A stretch of DNA of 64,000 bases from Sciurus carolinensis (lineage: Eukaryota; Chordata; Mammalia; Rodentia; Sciuridae). The position numbers and the translations under genes were made by a program. Each line of letters begins with the position of its first letter. Position 1 is the first letter of the stretch. The stretch spans positions 49,457,056 to 49,521,055 of the forward strand of contig NC_062219.1 of NCBI RefSeq assembly GCF_902686445.1, read 5' to 3'. The notes under the pieces are model-generated. The model was not told the DNA's origin, did no database searches, and saw only the letters and a program-made list of their open reading frames with translations. Below are positions 47,401 to 59,526 of this stretch, one piece after another.

Positions 47401-47844
47401 TTTAAATGTGGAAATGTTTTTTTATTCCAAATAAAGCATTATGCCCCCAACTCCCTGATACATAAATCAGATAAAAAAAGAAAAAGCTGTCAGTTGAGGT
47501 GGAGGTTAGGGACTGTGAGCTCTATCTAACCCACACCTCTCTTGTTCTTCCTCATTGCATATATACCCTGTATTCTCACCAAAAAGGTGGAGATAATAAC
47601 AAGGGACGAGGGAAGTGGGTCCAGATGGTAAAGAATGAATACAAGATTGAAAGAGTCATCTTATGGTATGATCAAATTAGTGTTGCAATGAGGTTATCCA
47701 TTCAAAGAGTGAGAGGATGACAGAAGCTAAGAAGACCCCATAGGAGGTCATTTCAATGGCATCTTCTGAAGAGACACAGAAAGATTCAAAAGATATCATG
47801 AGTCAGCATAGAAAGACTAATATCATGTATTAGACAGCACGACA

Positions 47845-47950
47845 GAGGGCATCTGTAGTCCCAGCTCCTTGGGGACTGAGGCAGAAAGATCCTTCTAGTC
47901 TAGGAGTTCAGGACAACCTGGAAACATAGACCCTGTCTGAAAATAGGAAA
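47845..47950 (+). repeat. B1-like SINE monomer
   Basis: 'gcatctgtagtcccagctcc', 'gaggcagaaagatcc' and 'agaccctgtctgaaaat' form a B1/7SL half without the ID half. A purine-rich GGGAAA tract follows at 47945-47985, probably grown from its tail. Confidence 0.75.
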
Positions 47951-48039
47951 AGGGAAAGGGAGAGGGAAAGGAAGAAGGAGAGACATGATAGATTTGAGAA
48001 TATAGGATAGGTTTAGAAATTAGAGAATCCAGGTGCACA

Positions 48040-48200
48040 GCCCAACTTCAAGACAGTCTTTGTAACGTTAGTCAAATTCCTAATTTGACCTGAGTCTCAG
48101 TCAGTCTCTTCATCTGAAAAATGGGCATAATAAAACCTAATCGTAAGAATTATCGATAATGCATGTAAAGTCCCAAGAATAGTGGTCACCTACAAAGTAT
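48040..48200 (+). repeat. MIR SINE fragment
   Basis: 'gtctcttcatctgaaaaatg' followed by 'ggcataataaaacctaatcg' and 'atgcatgtaaagtcccaag' match the MIR 3' half. Confidence 0.6.
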
Positions 48201-48499
48201 CTAACCTACCTTCAATTTTTATATTAATCAGGGAACATCTTGTATACACTCAGTAACAAGTTATATTAGTTATCTTGTATTTATTATGACTACTTTTTCT
48301 TCCCTTCATTAAAAGGTAGGCTACACATAAAGAACTGATTAAACTTGATGTGCCATCCATTACTATGAAGAATCATGACAAAGATAGTGAAACTCTAAAC
48401 CACATGAGGATAATGGTGAAGCCATTAAAAGAAAAATAAGAATCAGGTACTGACTTACTGACAACACATATCCAAGTATGTTAATTTCTGTGTGTGTTG

Positions 48500-48700
48500 G
48501 TTTGTAGCACTGGGGATTCAACCCAGGGGCGCTTTACCACTGAGCTATATTCTTGGTTCATTTTGTTTTATATTATTTTATTATTTTGAGACAAGTTCTA
48601 ACTAAGTCGCTGAGGCTGGCCTTGAACTTGACTATTGTCCTGCCTCAGTTTTCTGAATAGCTGGATTACAGGTGTGCACTACTATACTCAATTAAGTGTG
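48500..48700 (-). repeat. Composite B1-ID SINE
   Basis: Reverse-strand ID part ('gcactggggattcaaccc', 'gctttaccactgagc') and B1 part ('gctgaggctggccttgaac', 'ggattacaggtgtgcac') are both present. The T-rich linker separates them. Confidence 0.9.
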
Positions 48701-49334
48701 TTAATCGAATAATGTTTATGGTAGTGAGAGACTGGAAAAAACCTTAAATATCCCCCGATAAGACCTGATGAAATAAAGTAAGGACTCTTAATACAATAAA
48801 ATACTGTTCAACCACAAGAAAAAATTTGATAAAACTTTAAATAAAAATATGAAGTTACTTCCAACATGTACAGCAAGAAGTGTATTCTCTGGAAAAATAA
48901 CATGATGCTGTCCTACACGTAACATATATACCCAGGGTACCCAAAAAAGAAAAAAAGAAAAAAGAAATAAAAGCAATTAGAATATAAAAATGAGAAAATA
49001 ACATTGTCTATTAATTAAGACTTCTGAAGTAGTCTTCACAAGGCCTCTATGTTCATAACCATAAATAGAGTTTGAATATGGTGGTGTCAGCTGGTAACCA
49101 GAGGATACTATTTATGGGTCAAGTTTACAAAAAACTTCAAGGTACAAATCATTCTCTTGAGCTACATTTACCTGTAGAATCACTCCCAGCAGTAACATAT
49201 TTGTACCCAATGGAGAGGAGATTATCTAAATCATGAGAGTTGCATAATGGTACCTGTAAGTTGGATAATCTAAAAGAAATGTAAAAAGCTTAAGAAAATT
49301 AAGTAGATTAAATTCTTACCTTCTTAAATATTGG

Positions 49335-49364
49335 AATATATAACATCTTCAGATGTTATATATT
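49335..49364. other. 30-bp palindrome
   Basis: Arms AATATATAACATCT and AGATGTTATATATT pair perfectly over 14 bases around a two-base centre. The flanks do not extend the pairing. Confidence 0.95.
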
Positions 49365-49589
49365 AAATAGTAAACCTATATCACATTAAATAGAAGCCTT
49401 AAAATATAAATGAATATTTTTGTTTCTGTTTGAATATCACTGATTTTGTTTGCAAATAAATATAACAAAGCACAACAAGGTTTGCCAAGTAGATAGGATT
49501 GCCTAAGCATTATTTATCTTTGAACTGATAGAACTGACAAAAAAATGATATTTTAGGCGTTCGTGGAAAAATAATTATAGTATTATAAT

Positions 49590-49800
49590 AGATAATAGGT
49601 ATTGAGCATTTGCTAGCTCCAAATGTGGTGCTGTGAGTGAGATACATTTTAGTTAATCCTCATAGCATTTTGATGACATAAGTGCTTCTATTTCCCTAAG
49701 AGGTTCATTTAGTTGCCTGTGGTCCCATAGGTAGTATGAGGTCAAGTGGGCATTTGAGCTTAGGTCTGCTGACGCCTGTCTTTATCAGTAACCAAAAGGC
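49590..49800 (+). repeat. MIR SINE
   Basis: 'attgagcatttgctagct', 'ttagttaatcctcatagc', 'gtggtcccataggtagtatg' and 'gcatttgagcttaggtctg' occur in MIR order. The flanks (48701-49589 and 49801-50730) are unique AT-rich DNA with no gene seen. Confidence 0.7.
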
Positions 49801-50734
49801 TAGAGTCCAAGATAAGAACATAACCTGCAAGAGGGAAATGGAAGTAGGATACAGTCAGTTATTTAGAGACAGAAGAAAAGCAATTCAAGATTTGTATATA
49901 GAAATAAGAAATAATGTGCAAAGCTTTGGTGGACAGAATCAATGACCTATGTTTGACTATTTTGTCCAGGACACTTTTGGTTATTAAAAATTTAAAAAAT
50001 CTGTTTAAAGAGTCTGAGATTAGATTTCTGAGAATAGTCAAGAGGGGGAGAAAAAAATAGCAATTGGAATAATCCTGTGATGAGTAGGTAGATAAATAAT
50101 AAAAATAATCCATGTGATTTTTGAAACTGGTAAAGAAAGGACTGAAGTCGAGTCAAAATATTGCTAAGAATTTTTTTTAATATGTTTTATGCTTTTGACT
50201 AGTGTGGATGTTACAACTTTTTCTAACTATTTACCTTATATTTGGGGCTGGACTCGAAATGGACAGAATGTAGTTCACTGCGCAGTTTGGGGAACCATGA
50301 ATATGGAGGTGTTAAACGGTGGAGATTAATGAGCCTTGGCAGGTCAGGGTAGGGGAGCCTGTGTGGCATCTGCTCTCTCTGCAGTGGGCTTAACTTTGGC
50401 CTCTTCTATGTGTTAGAGCTGATAGTTTGAACTTTCCATTGGAGGAAAACCCACTTTACCTAATAGGCATTCCAATTTGAACAGTTTTGAATTAACAGTG
50501 ATGTTAACAAGGATATCCTGCTTTCTCTTGTTGTGTATATTTTCATATGATTTGATGTATGGAAACATATCACTAACAGATCACTAGTCACTCCTTAAGT
50601 AAGCCACCTCCCCATGGCTTTATTCACCCTCTAGCCCACCCACAATTATCATCATTAAACTTTGGTTCCTTGATAGCCCTTAGGACAATTTGTGAATATT
50701 TCAGTATACCTGATGTTGGCATCACTCCCCAGCT

Positions 50735-50845
50735 AGAATATAAGCTCTGTAAAGGCAGACACCATGTCACTTTTGTTCTCAACTAGGTAGGTGTCAAGCT
50801 TACCACTGCAGTCAGTGAATGAATATTTGTTAAATGAACAGATGG
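50735..50845 (+). repeat. L2-like 3' end fragment
   Basis: 'ctagaatataagctctgtaa', then 'ggcagacaccatgtcac' and a closing 'gaatgaatatttgttaaatg' are the classic L2 terminus. Confidence 0.65.
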
Positions 50846-52309
50846 GTATACAAAATGTCTTTCTCATTGAGGGAATAATAAAAAAAAGAAAAATCACGGC
50901 GTGCTATTCAAATATCACATCTATATATATTACCCAAAAACCTGAAGAAAAAATACTTTTCTTATTGTGATTTAGGACTATTCTAGAATTCCCATGCATT
51001 TCATTTAGTGTTTTTATTCCTGAATGAGATCTGCAACTAGACTACGTGCTTCAGCTGGATACTCCAGGTGTGTTAAGGACTGACCTGGTTAGTAATGTGG
51101 AGTGGTGGGGTAGGGCTGGGATCACCTGAAGAGAAAGATGCCATTTCTACCTGAGAACATGACCAATCTTCAGGGTATTTCCTCCAACATTGACTTACAT
51201 ACTTTGACAAAATTGAGAACAGAAGTATTAACATTGTCATGAAGGCTTAACTTTACAGAGGGGTCAGACAAATTCCCTGTTGACATTTTCACATCTTAAA
51301 GGAACCAAATCAGGGAAATTAAATTTTCTGCACAAAATTGCCTCACTAATGAATTTATCTAAGCTCTTAAATCAGATCTTTGAATCAAACTTCAGTGAGT
51401 TTCTCATTAAAACACACTGGAATAGCTTATTTTTAAAAAGAAAATCTCATTTTATTTCCTAAACTATATAAGTGCTATACAACAATTTCATTGACCTGGA
51501 ACTTAAAAACAAGACAAACCAAAAAACTTCATGATACACAGTCTTGACTGTGTTATAAAAGCCAATCTAAAATATGGGCATATAAAATAACCCAAAATTT
51601 TTAAATTATCTAAAATATACAGATTAATCATTCTTGCTTTTAATATCTTAGAAGTAATTTGTGCTGATGATTCAGTTAACTTGTTCATTAGGAAGACTTT
51701 TTTTCCAGCAACATTAACTGCAGAACATATAAATAAATGCTTTTTTGTTAACCCAGTAATATAAATATTTGGCTTGTATTGTGTGGACTGTTCTTTCTCT
51801 GAGATCATCTAACTTTTATTGTTATCATTTTTCACTTCTGGATCAAGTTGTCACTTGAGTATTGGTATATCTAGATTCCGTCTCCCTTTTTTGCTCTCCA
51901 TGTCTTGTCCCCCTGGAATTAAAAAATCATCAATTTGATTTCAGTGCTCATCTGATATGTGACAGAATAAACAATACTGGATGTGTTCCAGGCCCACATT
52001 ACATTTAATGCCATCCCTCCTCCAACAGATGGCCAATGTGCTTACTTTATGAGTGTCCTTAGATCAGGGCTGCTTCCTGCACCATTGGTTTATTGCAACT
52101 GGTAGCGATATGGTTGGAAGAGTAACTTCCAAAAGCAGATGACATGATGGCATAATTTACACAAATAATTATCTGCCCATGGACAAGCTACTAAAATATA
52201 AAAACAATTTCTGTTGCCTTGAAAATAAAGTAGGGTTTTGGAGGACCCTTGCTCACTGATGGACTAATTCACTTTATATTACAATAAATTCAATAATTGT
52301 TAATAGAAA
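50846..52309. other. Unique DNA, no gene seen
   Basis: AT-rich. A 101-codon minus frame at 51503-51808 has no recognised domain and no splice or promoter context. Confidence 0.4.
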
Positions 52310-52830
52310 AAGTCGCATGCCTACTTCCATTTCTTTTAATGGCACTGCAGGGCTGGATTGCAGCATGAATGAAAAGATGGTATGTTTTCAAAGCCTTGGC
52401 AGCCTGCAGTGACCTTCAGGAGAAATGAAATGCTCTGCTGGCTAGAGAAACAATTGAGCTGAAACCAGTGAGGCGCAGTAGACTCAGAGAGAGACTTCCC
52501 AAATTAAATGCTGTTAGCAACAGCTCAGACAAGAGGAGGGAGAAAAAAAATATCACTCTGCAAGGTGATCTTATGCGAAGATTAAAAATGGGGAAGAAAA
52601 CAAAGTTCTGATAAGAGAAAATGGGGGCTTTGCCTTATTAAAGAGCTTAATATGCATTACACTATCTAGACCATGGACTAGAACCTGTTGAAAAGCATGC
52701 AGAAAAATAAAAGCCAGATTTTTTTCATAAAATAGAGCATGGAAGAATTAGCAATGGCCACCATATTTTACAATATAATTGTTCTCCCTCTACCTCTAAG
52801 TTACAGAACATCAGCTCAGTGAGCCATGTA
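52310..52830. promoter_or_regulatory. Candidate conserved non-coding element
   Basis: About 500 repeat-free bases with higher complexity than their surroundings, no open frame, and several homeodomain/POU-like words (TTAATATGCATTA near 52646). The texture resembles intronic enhancers, but this is an impression from one sequence. Confidence 0.3.
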
Positions 52831-54249
52831 TTTGAAGAACAGTTTTAACATATTTATTATGAAATGTGTATGTATATAAAATCTGTTAGTAGTTGAATTC
52901 TGTATTTGAATTTCTGTAATTTATAAAACTAATTGAATGTAACAAGATTTCTAGTAGCTTATTGAGAAATTAAAATGACCTCCTAAATATACATCTAGGA
53001 TATAAACCAGAGAAAGCTGAAAACTGAAAAATGTCCCTTATTTTTGTAAGGAATAAAATAAATTGTAGTATACATTGAATTGAGAGATGTGTAACTTTCT
53101 AATATCAGACATGGCAGTTGTGTTAAAATGCTTATAAATAATGCCAAAGTAGTATAAAATAATCCTACCCACACATAATGTTTGCATATTCTTCACATGA
53201 AAATTTATTTGCACAAATAAAAATGCTCTTACATCTATATATGATCTTTCATTCACATGTTACCCAAGCCACATATCATAGATTTTAATTTTCCATTAAA
53301 ATTTTTTGTGGTAGTTACATCATCAAAACTAGGAATTCTTGGAGATGAAAAGATATAATAACATAAAATTAAGAGTGTGTTTATGTTTATTTTACTTGAA
53401 AAGCACATACTTCTAGAATGTTTTGCAACTCTCAGGAGTTCTTTCCTTGCTCATTACTCTTTTAATGGTGTGCCCTTCTTCATTCCTCTTCACAGCTAGT
53501 GACCTACATAATATCTATGCCAAGTATTAAATCTAAAACTTCAGAGTGCTCAGCATAAATAAAATATGAAGTCGTATGCTTTTATGTACACCTACTGTTT
53601 ATCTGTGAACACATGTGTAAAGGAAAATTTAAAACTCAAAAGACATTAATAGAGTTATTTTAGTTCTTCTTAATCTTTTTTGATCATTGATATTCACTTG
53701 TAAATTTGATGAAGATTTGGCCCTGTCTCCAGAGTAAAAAAAGAGCATGCACACAAAAAAATGTGTTTAATTTCAGTGTTTGCCAACACTGTCTATGAAT
53801 TTCTAGGAATTTTTTGCACCCTTGAAAGCAAATAAAAACACGCTTTTTTTTTTTTTAGTAATTTACTCAAAACACTAAGATTCTTTCTGTTTTTGAGGGG
53901 CATATGTAACTCTGAATCAAACTGCAGACTATCTTATTACTACTGAAATTCCCCTAGTGTCTAAATTTAGGGGTCATTTTGTCTACTTCTCTAAGACAGA
54001 ATTTCTTACTCTCTCTTTTTCTTAATTTATTCTAAAAGTTGATAATATTTGAAAAGGCATTCTGGAATGTTTCCATAAAACAAATAAGAAATTACAGGCT
54101 CCTGAATTTGATGATTATAAAACAGTACATTTTATCATATTTAAATTGATATATTAGACCAGGTTCAAGAGAATATGTGCCTTAGAAATAGATAGTATAG
54201 TGTTTTGAGTGATATGCTGAAAAGAATAAAAATGAGTTTTATTTGCTTT
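52831..54249. other. AT-rich unique DNA, no gene seen
   Basis: No exon or named repeat. A 72-codon minus frame at 53038 is not supported by anything else. A T run lies at 53845-53857. Confidence 0.45.
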
Positions 54250-54413
54250 CATGGGGGAAATCCCAGCTACTTTGGAGGCTGAGGCAGGAAGATTGCAAGT
54301 TCAAGGCCAATCTGGGTAACTTAGTGAGAACCTGTTTCAAAATAAAATTTAAAAGAAAGGATCTGAGGATATAGATAATTGTAGAGTGCCCTGGATTATT
54401 TCATCCCCAGTGT
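54250..54413 (+). repeat. Composite B1-ID SINE, 5'-truncated
   Basis: 'aaatcccagctactttggag', 'gaggcaggaagattgcaag', then a weak ID half ending 'atttcatccccagtg'. A CA tract follows. Confidence 0.75.
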
Positions 54414-54443
54414 CTCACACACACACACACACACACACACACA
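54414..54443 (+). repeat. (CA)n microsatellite in a SINE tail
   Basis: About 14 CA units directly after the SINE's right half. The next 250 bases (54460-54710) are TA-rich, with many short self-complementary stretches. Confidence 0.95.
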
Positions 54444-54459
54444 AATACATATGTATTTT

Positions 54460-54710
54460 TAAATTAGTATCTATTATAAAACATATCTATTATAAAAATA
54501 CATTATGTATAATGTATTTAATATAATATATAAATATATATTTACATATGGTTGTTTCCATTAAATTTTAAATTGAATTCCCTCTCATTTATATATGTTA
54601 AATATAATATAGTTATCTATACTATATATATATATTTGTATCTATAAATATGTGTACATTTACCAATATATTTATGTTACATAAATTTATATTAATATAT
54701 ATGTAATGTG
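54460..54710. repeat. TA-rich low-complexity tract
   Basis: More than 80 percent A+T with many TATATA and ATATAA words. It could form alternate structures and is likely to vary in length. Confidence 0.7.
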
Positions 54711-55354
54711 GGGGAATTCATTTAAAAATTAATGGAAATAAAATTAAAATATTGAGAAAAGCAATAGAAATTATGCTGACATTAAAAGCAAATTATAGCA
54801 AAATAATGTTCCAATCACATGAAATGAGGTCAGTCATTAAAAGGAAGAGTGGTGCTCCTCACAGGAAAAAAATGAATAATCTCTTGGATTATCTGGTTTT
54901 TTAATCCATGTAAAGTGAATCATTTAAACATATTGGAAAGACATTAGAATTTGGGGCTGATTTGAAAGGAAATGCTGACAGTAAATGTGGTCATATAAAA
55001 CTCAAAATACACTAGCACAAGGGGCCATTGTTGACAAGCTGGTTAATGAGTGTCAATAATCCCCTCATGATTTAATATTTAGTCATTGCATAAGAAAACT
55101 TAAAATATCCCAAAATCTTCAGATAATATAGGGCAGAAGTTTGGTAGATTTTTTCCAAAGTTGACTCACAATCCTAAACATTTGCATGATTACTAAATAA
55201 GGGTTTGGAATGCTGAAAATAACTTCTAAATTATCAGTATATCTTTTTTATTGGTACATATATACAAAACATTGGATTTCATGTGGCACATTCCTACATT
55301 TATAAAACAGTTTGATCCAATAATTTGATCAATTTTACTCCCCAGGACCTTTTC

Positions 55355-55577
55355 TTTTCTTTTCTTTTTGTACTGGGAATTGAATTCAGGGGTGTTTGAA
55401 CACTGAGCCACAGCCACAGCCCTTTTTTATATTTTATCTGAAGACAAGGTTTCACTGAGTTGCTTAGGGCCTCACTAAATTGCTAAGGCTGGCATTGAAC
55501 TTGAGATCCTCCTGCCTCAGCCTCCCAGAGCCTCAGCCTCCCAAGTCTCTGGGATTACAAGGTATGCACCCAGCACT
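55355..55577 (-). repeat. Composite B1-ID SINE in an L1
   Basis: The ID half ('actgggaattgaattcagg') and B1 half ('ctgcctcagcctcccag', 'ctctgggattacaaggt') are in reverse orientation. A tandem repeat of 'cctcagcctccca' sits inside the B1 part (55514-55544). The target duplication CCAGGACCTTT lies at 55342-55352 and 55578-55588. Confidence 0.9.
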
Positions 55578-55804
55578 CCAGGACCTTTCTTAACTTCCCC
55601 TCCTCCCCCTGGTCCTCTACCCTAAATGTCTCCTTTCTACTTTCATGAGGTGCCCCTTTCCACCTTTTTCTCTCTAACTTGCATATATGACAGTAAACAT
55701 ATGACATTTAACTGAGTATGGCTTATTTTTCTTAACATGATGCTTTCCAATTCCATCCATTTTCCTGCAAATGACACATTTTCATTTTTTATGGCTAAAT
55801 ACAA

Positions 55805-55808
<4 letters not shown>

Positions 55809-55848
<40 letters not shown>
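55809..55848 (+). repeat. (GT)n microsatellite
   Basis: About 20 GT units within the minus-strand L1 3' end, at a position where the related copy at 42640 has a short 'gtgtatatata' word. It probably grew from that seed. Confidence 0.95.
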
Positions 55849-55850
<2 letters not shown>

Positions 55851-56095
55851 GCATGTGCATGTGTCACATTTTCTTTGTCCATTCATTTGTTGATGGACAC
55901 TTAGAATGATTCCATAACTTCAGACTTGTGCATTGTACTGCTATAAACATAGATATGCATGTATTGCCAGAGTATGCTGACTTCTATTCTTTTGGATAAA
56001 TACTGAAGAGTGAGATAGTGGGGTCATGCTGTGGTTTGATTTTTAGTCTTTTGAGGTGCCTCCATACTGATTTCCATGATAGCCATAATAACTAT

Positions 56096-56175
56096 GGTTC
56101 TCAAAGAGTGTTGTCTGGACCAGCAATATGAGCAGTACCTGAGAACTTATTAAAAATGCAAATTCTGTTGTTTCT
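56096..56175 (+). mobile_element. MER5A-like hAT fragment
   Basis: 'tggttctcaaagagtgttgt', 'ctggaccagcaatatgagc' and 'acctgagaacttattaaaaa' match the left part of MER5A, an old Charlie-type non-autonomous transposon. Only about 80 bases are present. Confidence 0.7.
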
Positions 56176-56735
56176 AATGTCGTTCCTGCTAGCGACTGTT
56201 ATGTTAAGGTTCATTTCTTTTCATGTAATTGTTGGCCATGAGTTTATTTTCTTTGATGAAGTACCTGTTCAGTACTTTTGTTCATTTTTAATTGGGTTGA
56301 TTTTCTTATTCAGTAGTAAGATCTATTTTTATTTTTTACTTCTGGATATGTTTTTTTTTTTTTTTTTGACACTACATGTATTATAAATAATTTCTTCCAG
56401 CCTATGACTTGGCATTTATTTTCTTGAAAATCAGTAGTTGTCCTTTTAATGAAGTCCAATTTTTCAGTTTCTTTTTTTTCAACATTATTGCATCTATTCT
56501 AAAAAATCTTCATCTTACCTTAAGGAGCTTTTTTGGTCTTTTATTGTAGATTAATTATAATTTAGTCTAAATAGTTATAAATATAAATGTTTAAATTTCT
56601 ATTTAGGCCTAACTATATTTTCTGTATGGTGTGAGATACAGGACAGTTTCCCCTCAATGGTTATCTGGTTGTTCCAGCATATGTGTTAAAACTTCAAACA
56701 GGCATCTGTTTTTAACTTTCTAAAAGAGTATGTAC
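56176..56735 (-). mobile_element. Old L1 ORF2-region fragment
   Basis: Minus-strand L1 text is heavily diverged: 'tgttcatttttaattgggtt' near 56280, 'tttaatgaagtccaattttt' near 56446, 'gtatggtgtgagatacagg' near 56625, and 'ggttatctggttgttccagc' near 56660. It is older than the sciurid-type L1 3' ends elsewhere. A T run lies at 56351-56367. Confidence 0.65.
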
Positions 56736-58779
56736 ACATTTTGGACAAAGTTTCCATTAGAAAATGTTAGTTTGCAAGCATTAACAAGAAATCCAATGAT
56801 TCCAGGAGACGTTAGTAGTAGTCTAAATATTAGTATTTGTTTGACTCAAATGGGGCTAGAGGAAGAAAAAGACAAAAATGCTCTTAGGTAGGCCTCTCTA
56901 CCTCATTGGAGAGGTGAATCTGCAACTCATTTGCTAATGGAAAGCATTTCTTTGTGGGCAAAGATGAAATACTACTAACTTTCAAAGCAAAATGCTGAAT
57001 TAGAAGTAAAATGACATAAATAATGAAACACTTAGTAAACTATGTATTGATTTAGTTATGACCATATTTTGCTTGAGGTATCCTTTTTGGTGGTGGTAGT
57101 TATGATAAAAAACATGTTTATAAAAATTAAGAAAACCCCAGTAATTTAAATCAACTATAATCTTTCCACTCAGAATAATAGTGCATTCATATATGTTCCT
57201 CCAAATATAGAATCACAAAGAACAAAATGGAAATACCTTATCATTGTTTTCCCTAAAATATTGTAAATTTCTTAGTGAAGGAAGGTAAAAGTTTTATAGG
57301 CTTTTGTTTCTTGAGCATTATACAACTTGATTAACCACTTCCCTAGGGATAAATATACAATTATTTTTATTGTTTTGTTTTGTTTTTTATTTTTGTCCTT
57401 TATAAGCAGTACTGTGATTAACAGCTTGGTATGTATAATTTTGCTTTCTCATCTGATTGTTTTAAGTGGAAGTACTTATTTCAATGAATAAAATTGTTAG
57501 TTCCATTTCTTTGTTTATTTAACTTATTTATTCTTCATCCTCAGTGTTTAATTTTAGTGACTGACTATATCAGCATACTCAACCTACTGGGACATTGACA
57601 ATCTGGAAGTAAATCAGGAAGTTGCTAAACTATATTTATTTTTCCAGGGGATTTTGAAGACTTGAGTTTTTATATGTATAAGTAGATGAAATATTCTGTT
57701 AAACATTCCTATCATTGAAAATTATAGAAGAATATAATCCTATTACTAGGTAATAACCTATATAATTAACCTTTACCATGTACAATTCCTTATCTACATG
57801 CAAAGAACTTGAAAAGTAATAGATTTTCTGGATGCCAAGGAGGAGAGAAAGGAAACAATATGGTGAGAAAACAAAATCGTCTCTTCTACAAAAGGCATTT
57901 TTTTAAAAAAAATTGTCTTTATAATACAACTGAATTCGAAAGCTTAAAATGTCATTTTAGTAGAAGTTCCTTTCTTTAGAGTCTTTATATGGCTTACAGA
58001 TCAGTTTGATTATTTGATTTCTTTTCTCTCTGGAAAAAAAAAATTCAGAGTTCTAAAACTTTTTCTTGTACAGCTACCTCTCCTTGGCACATCATAAAGG
58101 CAAGGTTTTTCACTTAGTTGTTACATAGTTACATAATAAATGCACTGAACATTCTCAAGGAACTTCTACTTATCTGCAACTTTAAAACTTGAAAGTTATT
58201 TTAGATATGAGAATTTTAGTTGGGACTTAGATCTGAGTCTTCCATGGAGACTCTGATTTTAATTTTTTCTGTTCATTCCATCATGGACTCACTGTTTCCT
58301 TGTCTCCTATTGTACAGAGGGAGGAATCACTTATGAATCCTTCATTGACTCATAGGTTTTGTTCACCGTACTTTACCCTTAAGAGCTTGATGAAAGCCAT
58401 GGTCAGCATAGTAAATAAATATAGAGAACTTTTTCTTTAGATAGGCTTTTATATTTAATAAATAGAAATTGGAAAAAAGTCCTGGCAGGCAATATTTAAT
58501 GCAAACAATTTTCTGCTTAAAATTTTCAACAATATTGACTCAAAGACAAATGTAAAATGTAGTCCAGTATTTTTTAGTGTTTTATTCCTCGTATTAAAAA
58601 ATGAAAAGTTTATCACAAAGAGATATTTAATATTTTAATTCAAGGTTACTAGTAATTCATTACACTCAATAATATTTTAGGAATATATCATTGTGTCTGA
58701 TTGACAAATCACTTCCATAGTAAGAGGTCTAACCTATTAACTGCTTACATCTATCTCCTTACTCATCTCAGTAAGCATA
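56736..58779. other. AT-rich unique DNA, no gene seen
   Basis: Two kilobases without a frame above 60 codons and without a repeat I can name. Confidence 0.5.
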
Positions 58780-58784
58780 CCAAC

Positions 58785-59226
58785 TGTTATGGTTTAGTTA
58801 TGAGGTATCCCCCAAAAACTCATGTGAGAAAAAATGCAAGGACGTTTAGAGGTGAAATGACTGAGTTATGAGGGCCTTCACCTAATCAGTGCATTAATTC
58901 ACTTGAATGGATTAATTGAGTGGTAACTGTAGGTAGGTAGGGTGTGACTGAAGAAGTAGATCACTGGTGGGATACCTTTAGGGTATATATTTTTAATGCA
59001 GGTGAGAATAGCTCTTTCTACTTCCTGGTGGTCATGTCCTGAACTGCTTTCCTCTACCACACACATCCCACATGATGTTCTGCCTCACCTGCGTGCCCAG
59101 AACCATGGAGTCAGCCATGTATGGACTGACACCTCTGAAACCATGAGCTCTAAATAAACTTTTCCTCCCCTATGTTATTCTTGTCAGATCTTTGGATCAC
59201 AAGGATGGAAAAAGTTGACTAAAATA
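58785..59226 (+). mobile_element. MaLR-type solo LTR (copy D)
   Basis: It starts TGTTATGGTTTAGTTATG and passes through 'ggatacctttagggtatata', 'tttctacttcctggtggtc' and 'gacacctctgaaaccatgag' with an AAATAAAC polyadenylation-like box, ending at about 59226. Flanks CCAAC (58780-58784 and 59227-59231) are identical, the 5-base duplication expected for ERVL-class integration. The best-preserved LTR in the window. Confidence 0.8.
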
Positions 59227-59405
59227 CCAACCTTAAAGTGATTTCATTTCTAGATAGATATATACATATACAATGAAAATGGATTTCTAATAGCATGGAA
59301 AGGATTTCCTCTTGTGTAGTCAAAGGGCTCATTATCTCACTTTGGCCAGCATCCCTAGATTACTTGAAAAAGGTCAGCTTCCTTGCCTCTACCTCTTGAA
59401 AATCA

Positions 59406-59408
<3 letters not shown>

Positions 59409-59436
<28 letters not shown>

Positions 59437-59514
59437 GCAGTGCTGGGGATTTGAACCCAGGGCCTTGTGCTTGCTAGGCAAGTACTCTACCAACTGAGCT
59501 ATATCCCCAGCCCA
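59409..59514 (-). repeat. Free ID SINE with long tail
   Basis: Reverse orientation: a T tract (59409-59436) leads into 'cagtgctggggatttgaac', 'ctaggcaagtactctacca' and 'actgagctatatccccagcc'. Perfect flanks GAAAATCAGCCT at 59398-59409 and 59515-59526. The intact tail and perfect duplication mark a recent insertion. ID elements derive from tRNA-Ala through BC1-type RNA. Confidence 0.95.
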
Positions 59515-59526
59515 GAAAATCAGCCT

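Larger units (their letters stand above)
55235..56095 (-). mobile_element. L1 3' end, split by a SINE
   Basis: Minus-strand L1 3'-end text occurs at 55235-55354 and 55578-56095 ('ccaattccatccattttcct', 'ttctttgtccattcatttg', 'attgtactgctataaacat'). A SINE interrupts it, flanked by CCAGGACCTTT copies. A GT microsatellite (55809-55848) lies within. The minus frame at 55643-55882 is part of this L1. Confidence 0.8.

Noticed and set aside
59409..59514. Possible tRNA gene on the minus strand
   Set aside because: It has tRNA-like A and B box text, but the body is the ID SINE, with an A tail and target-site duplication, and no cloverleaf fold.
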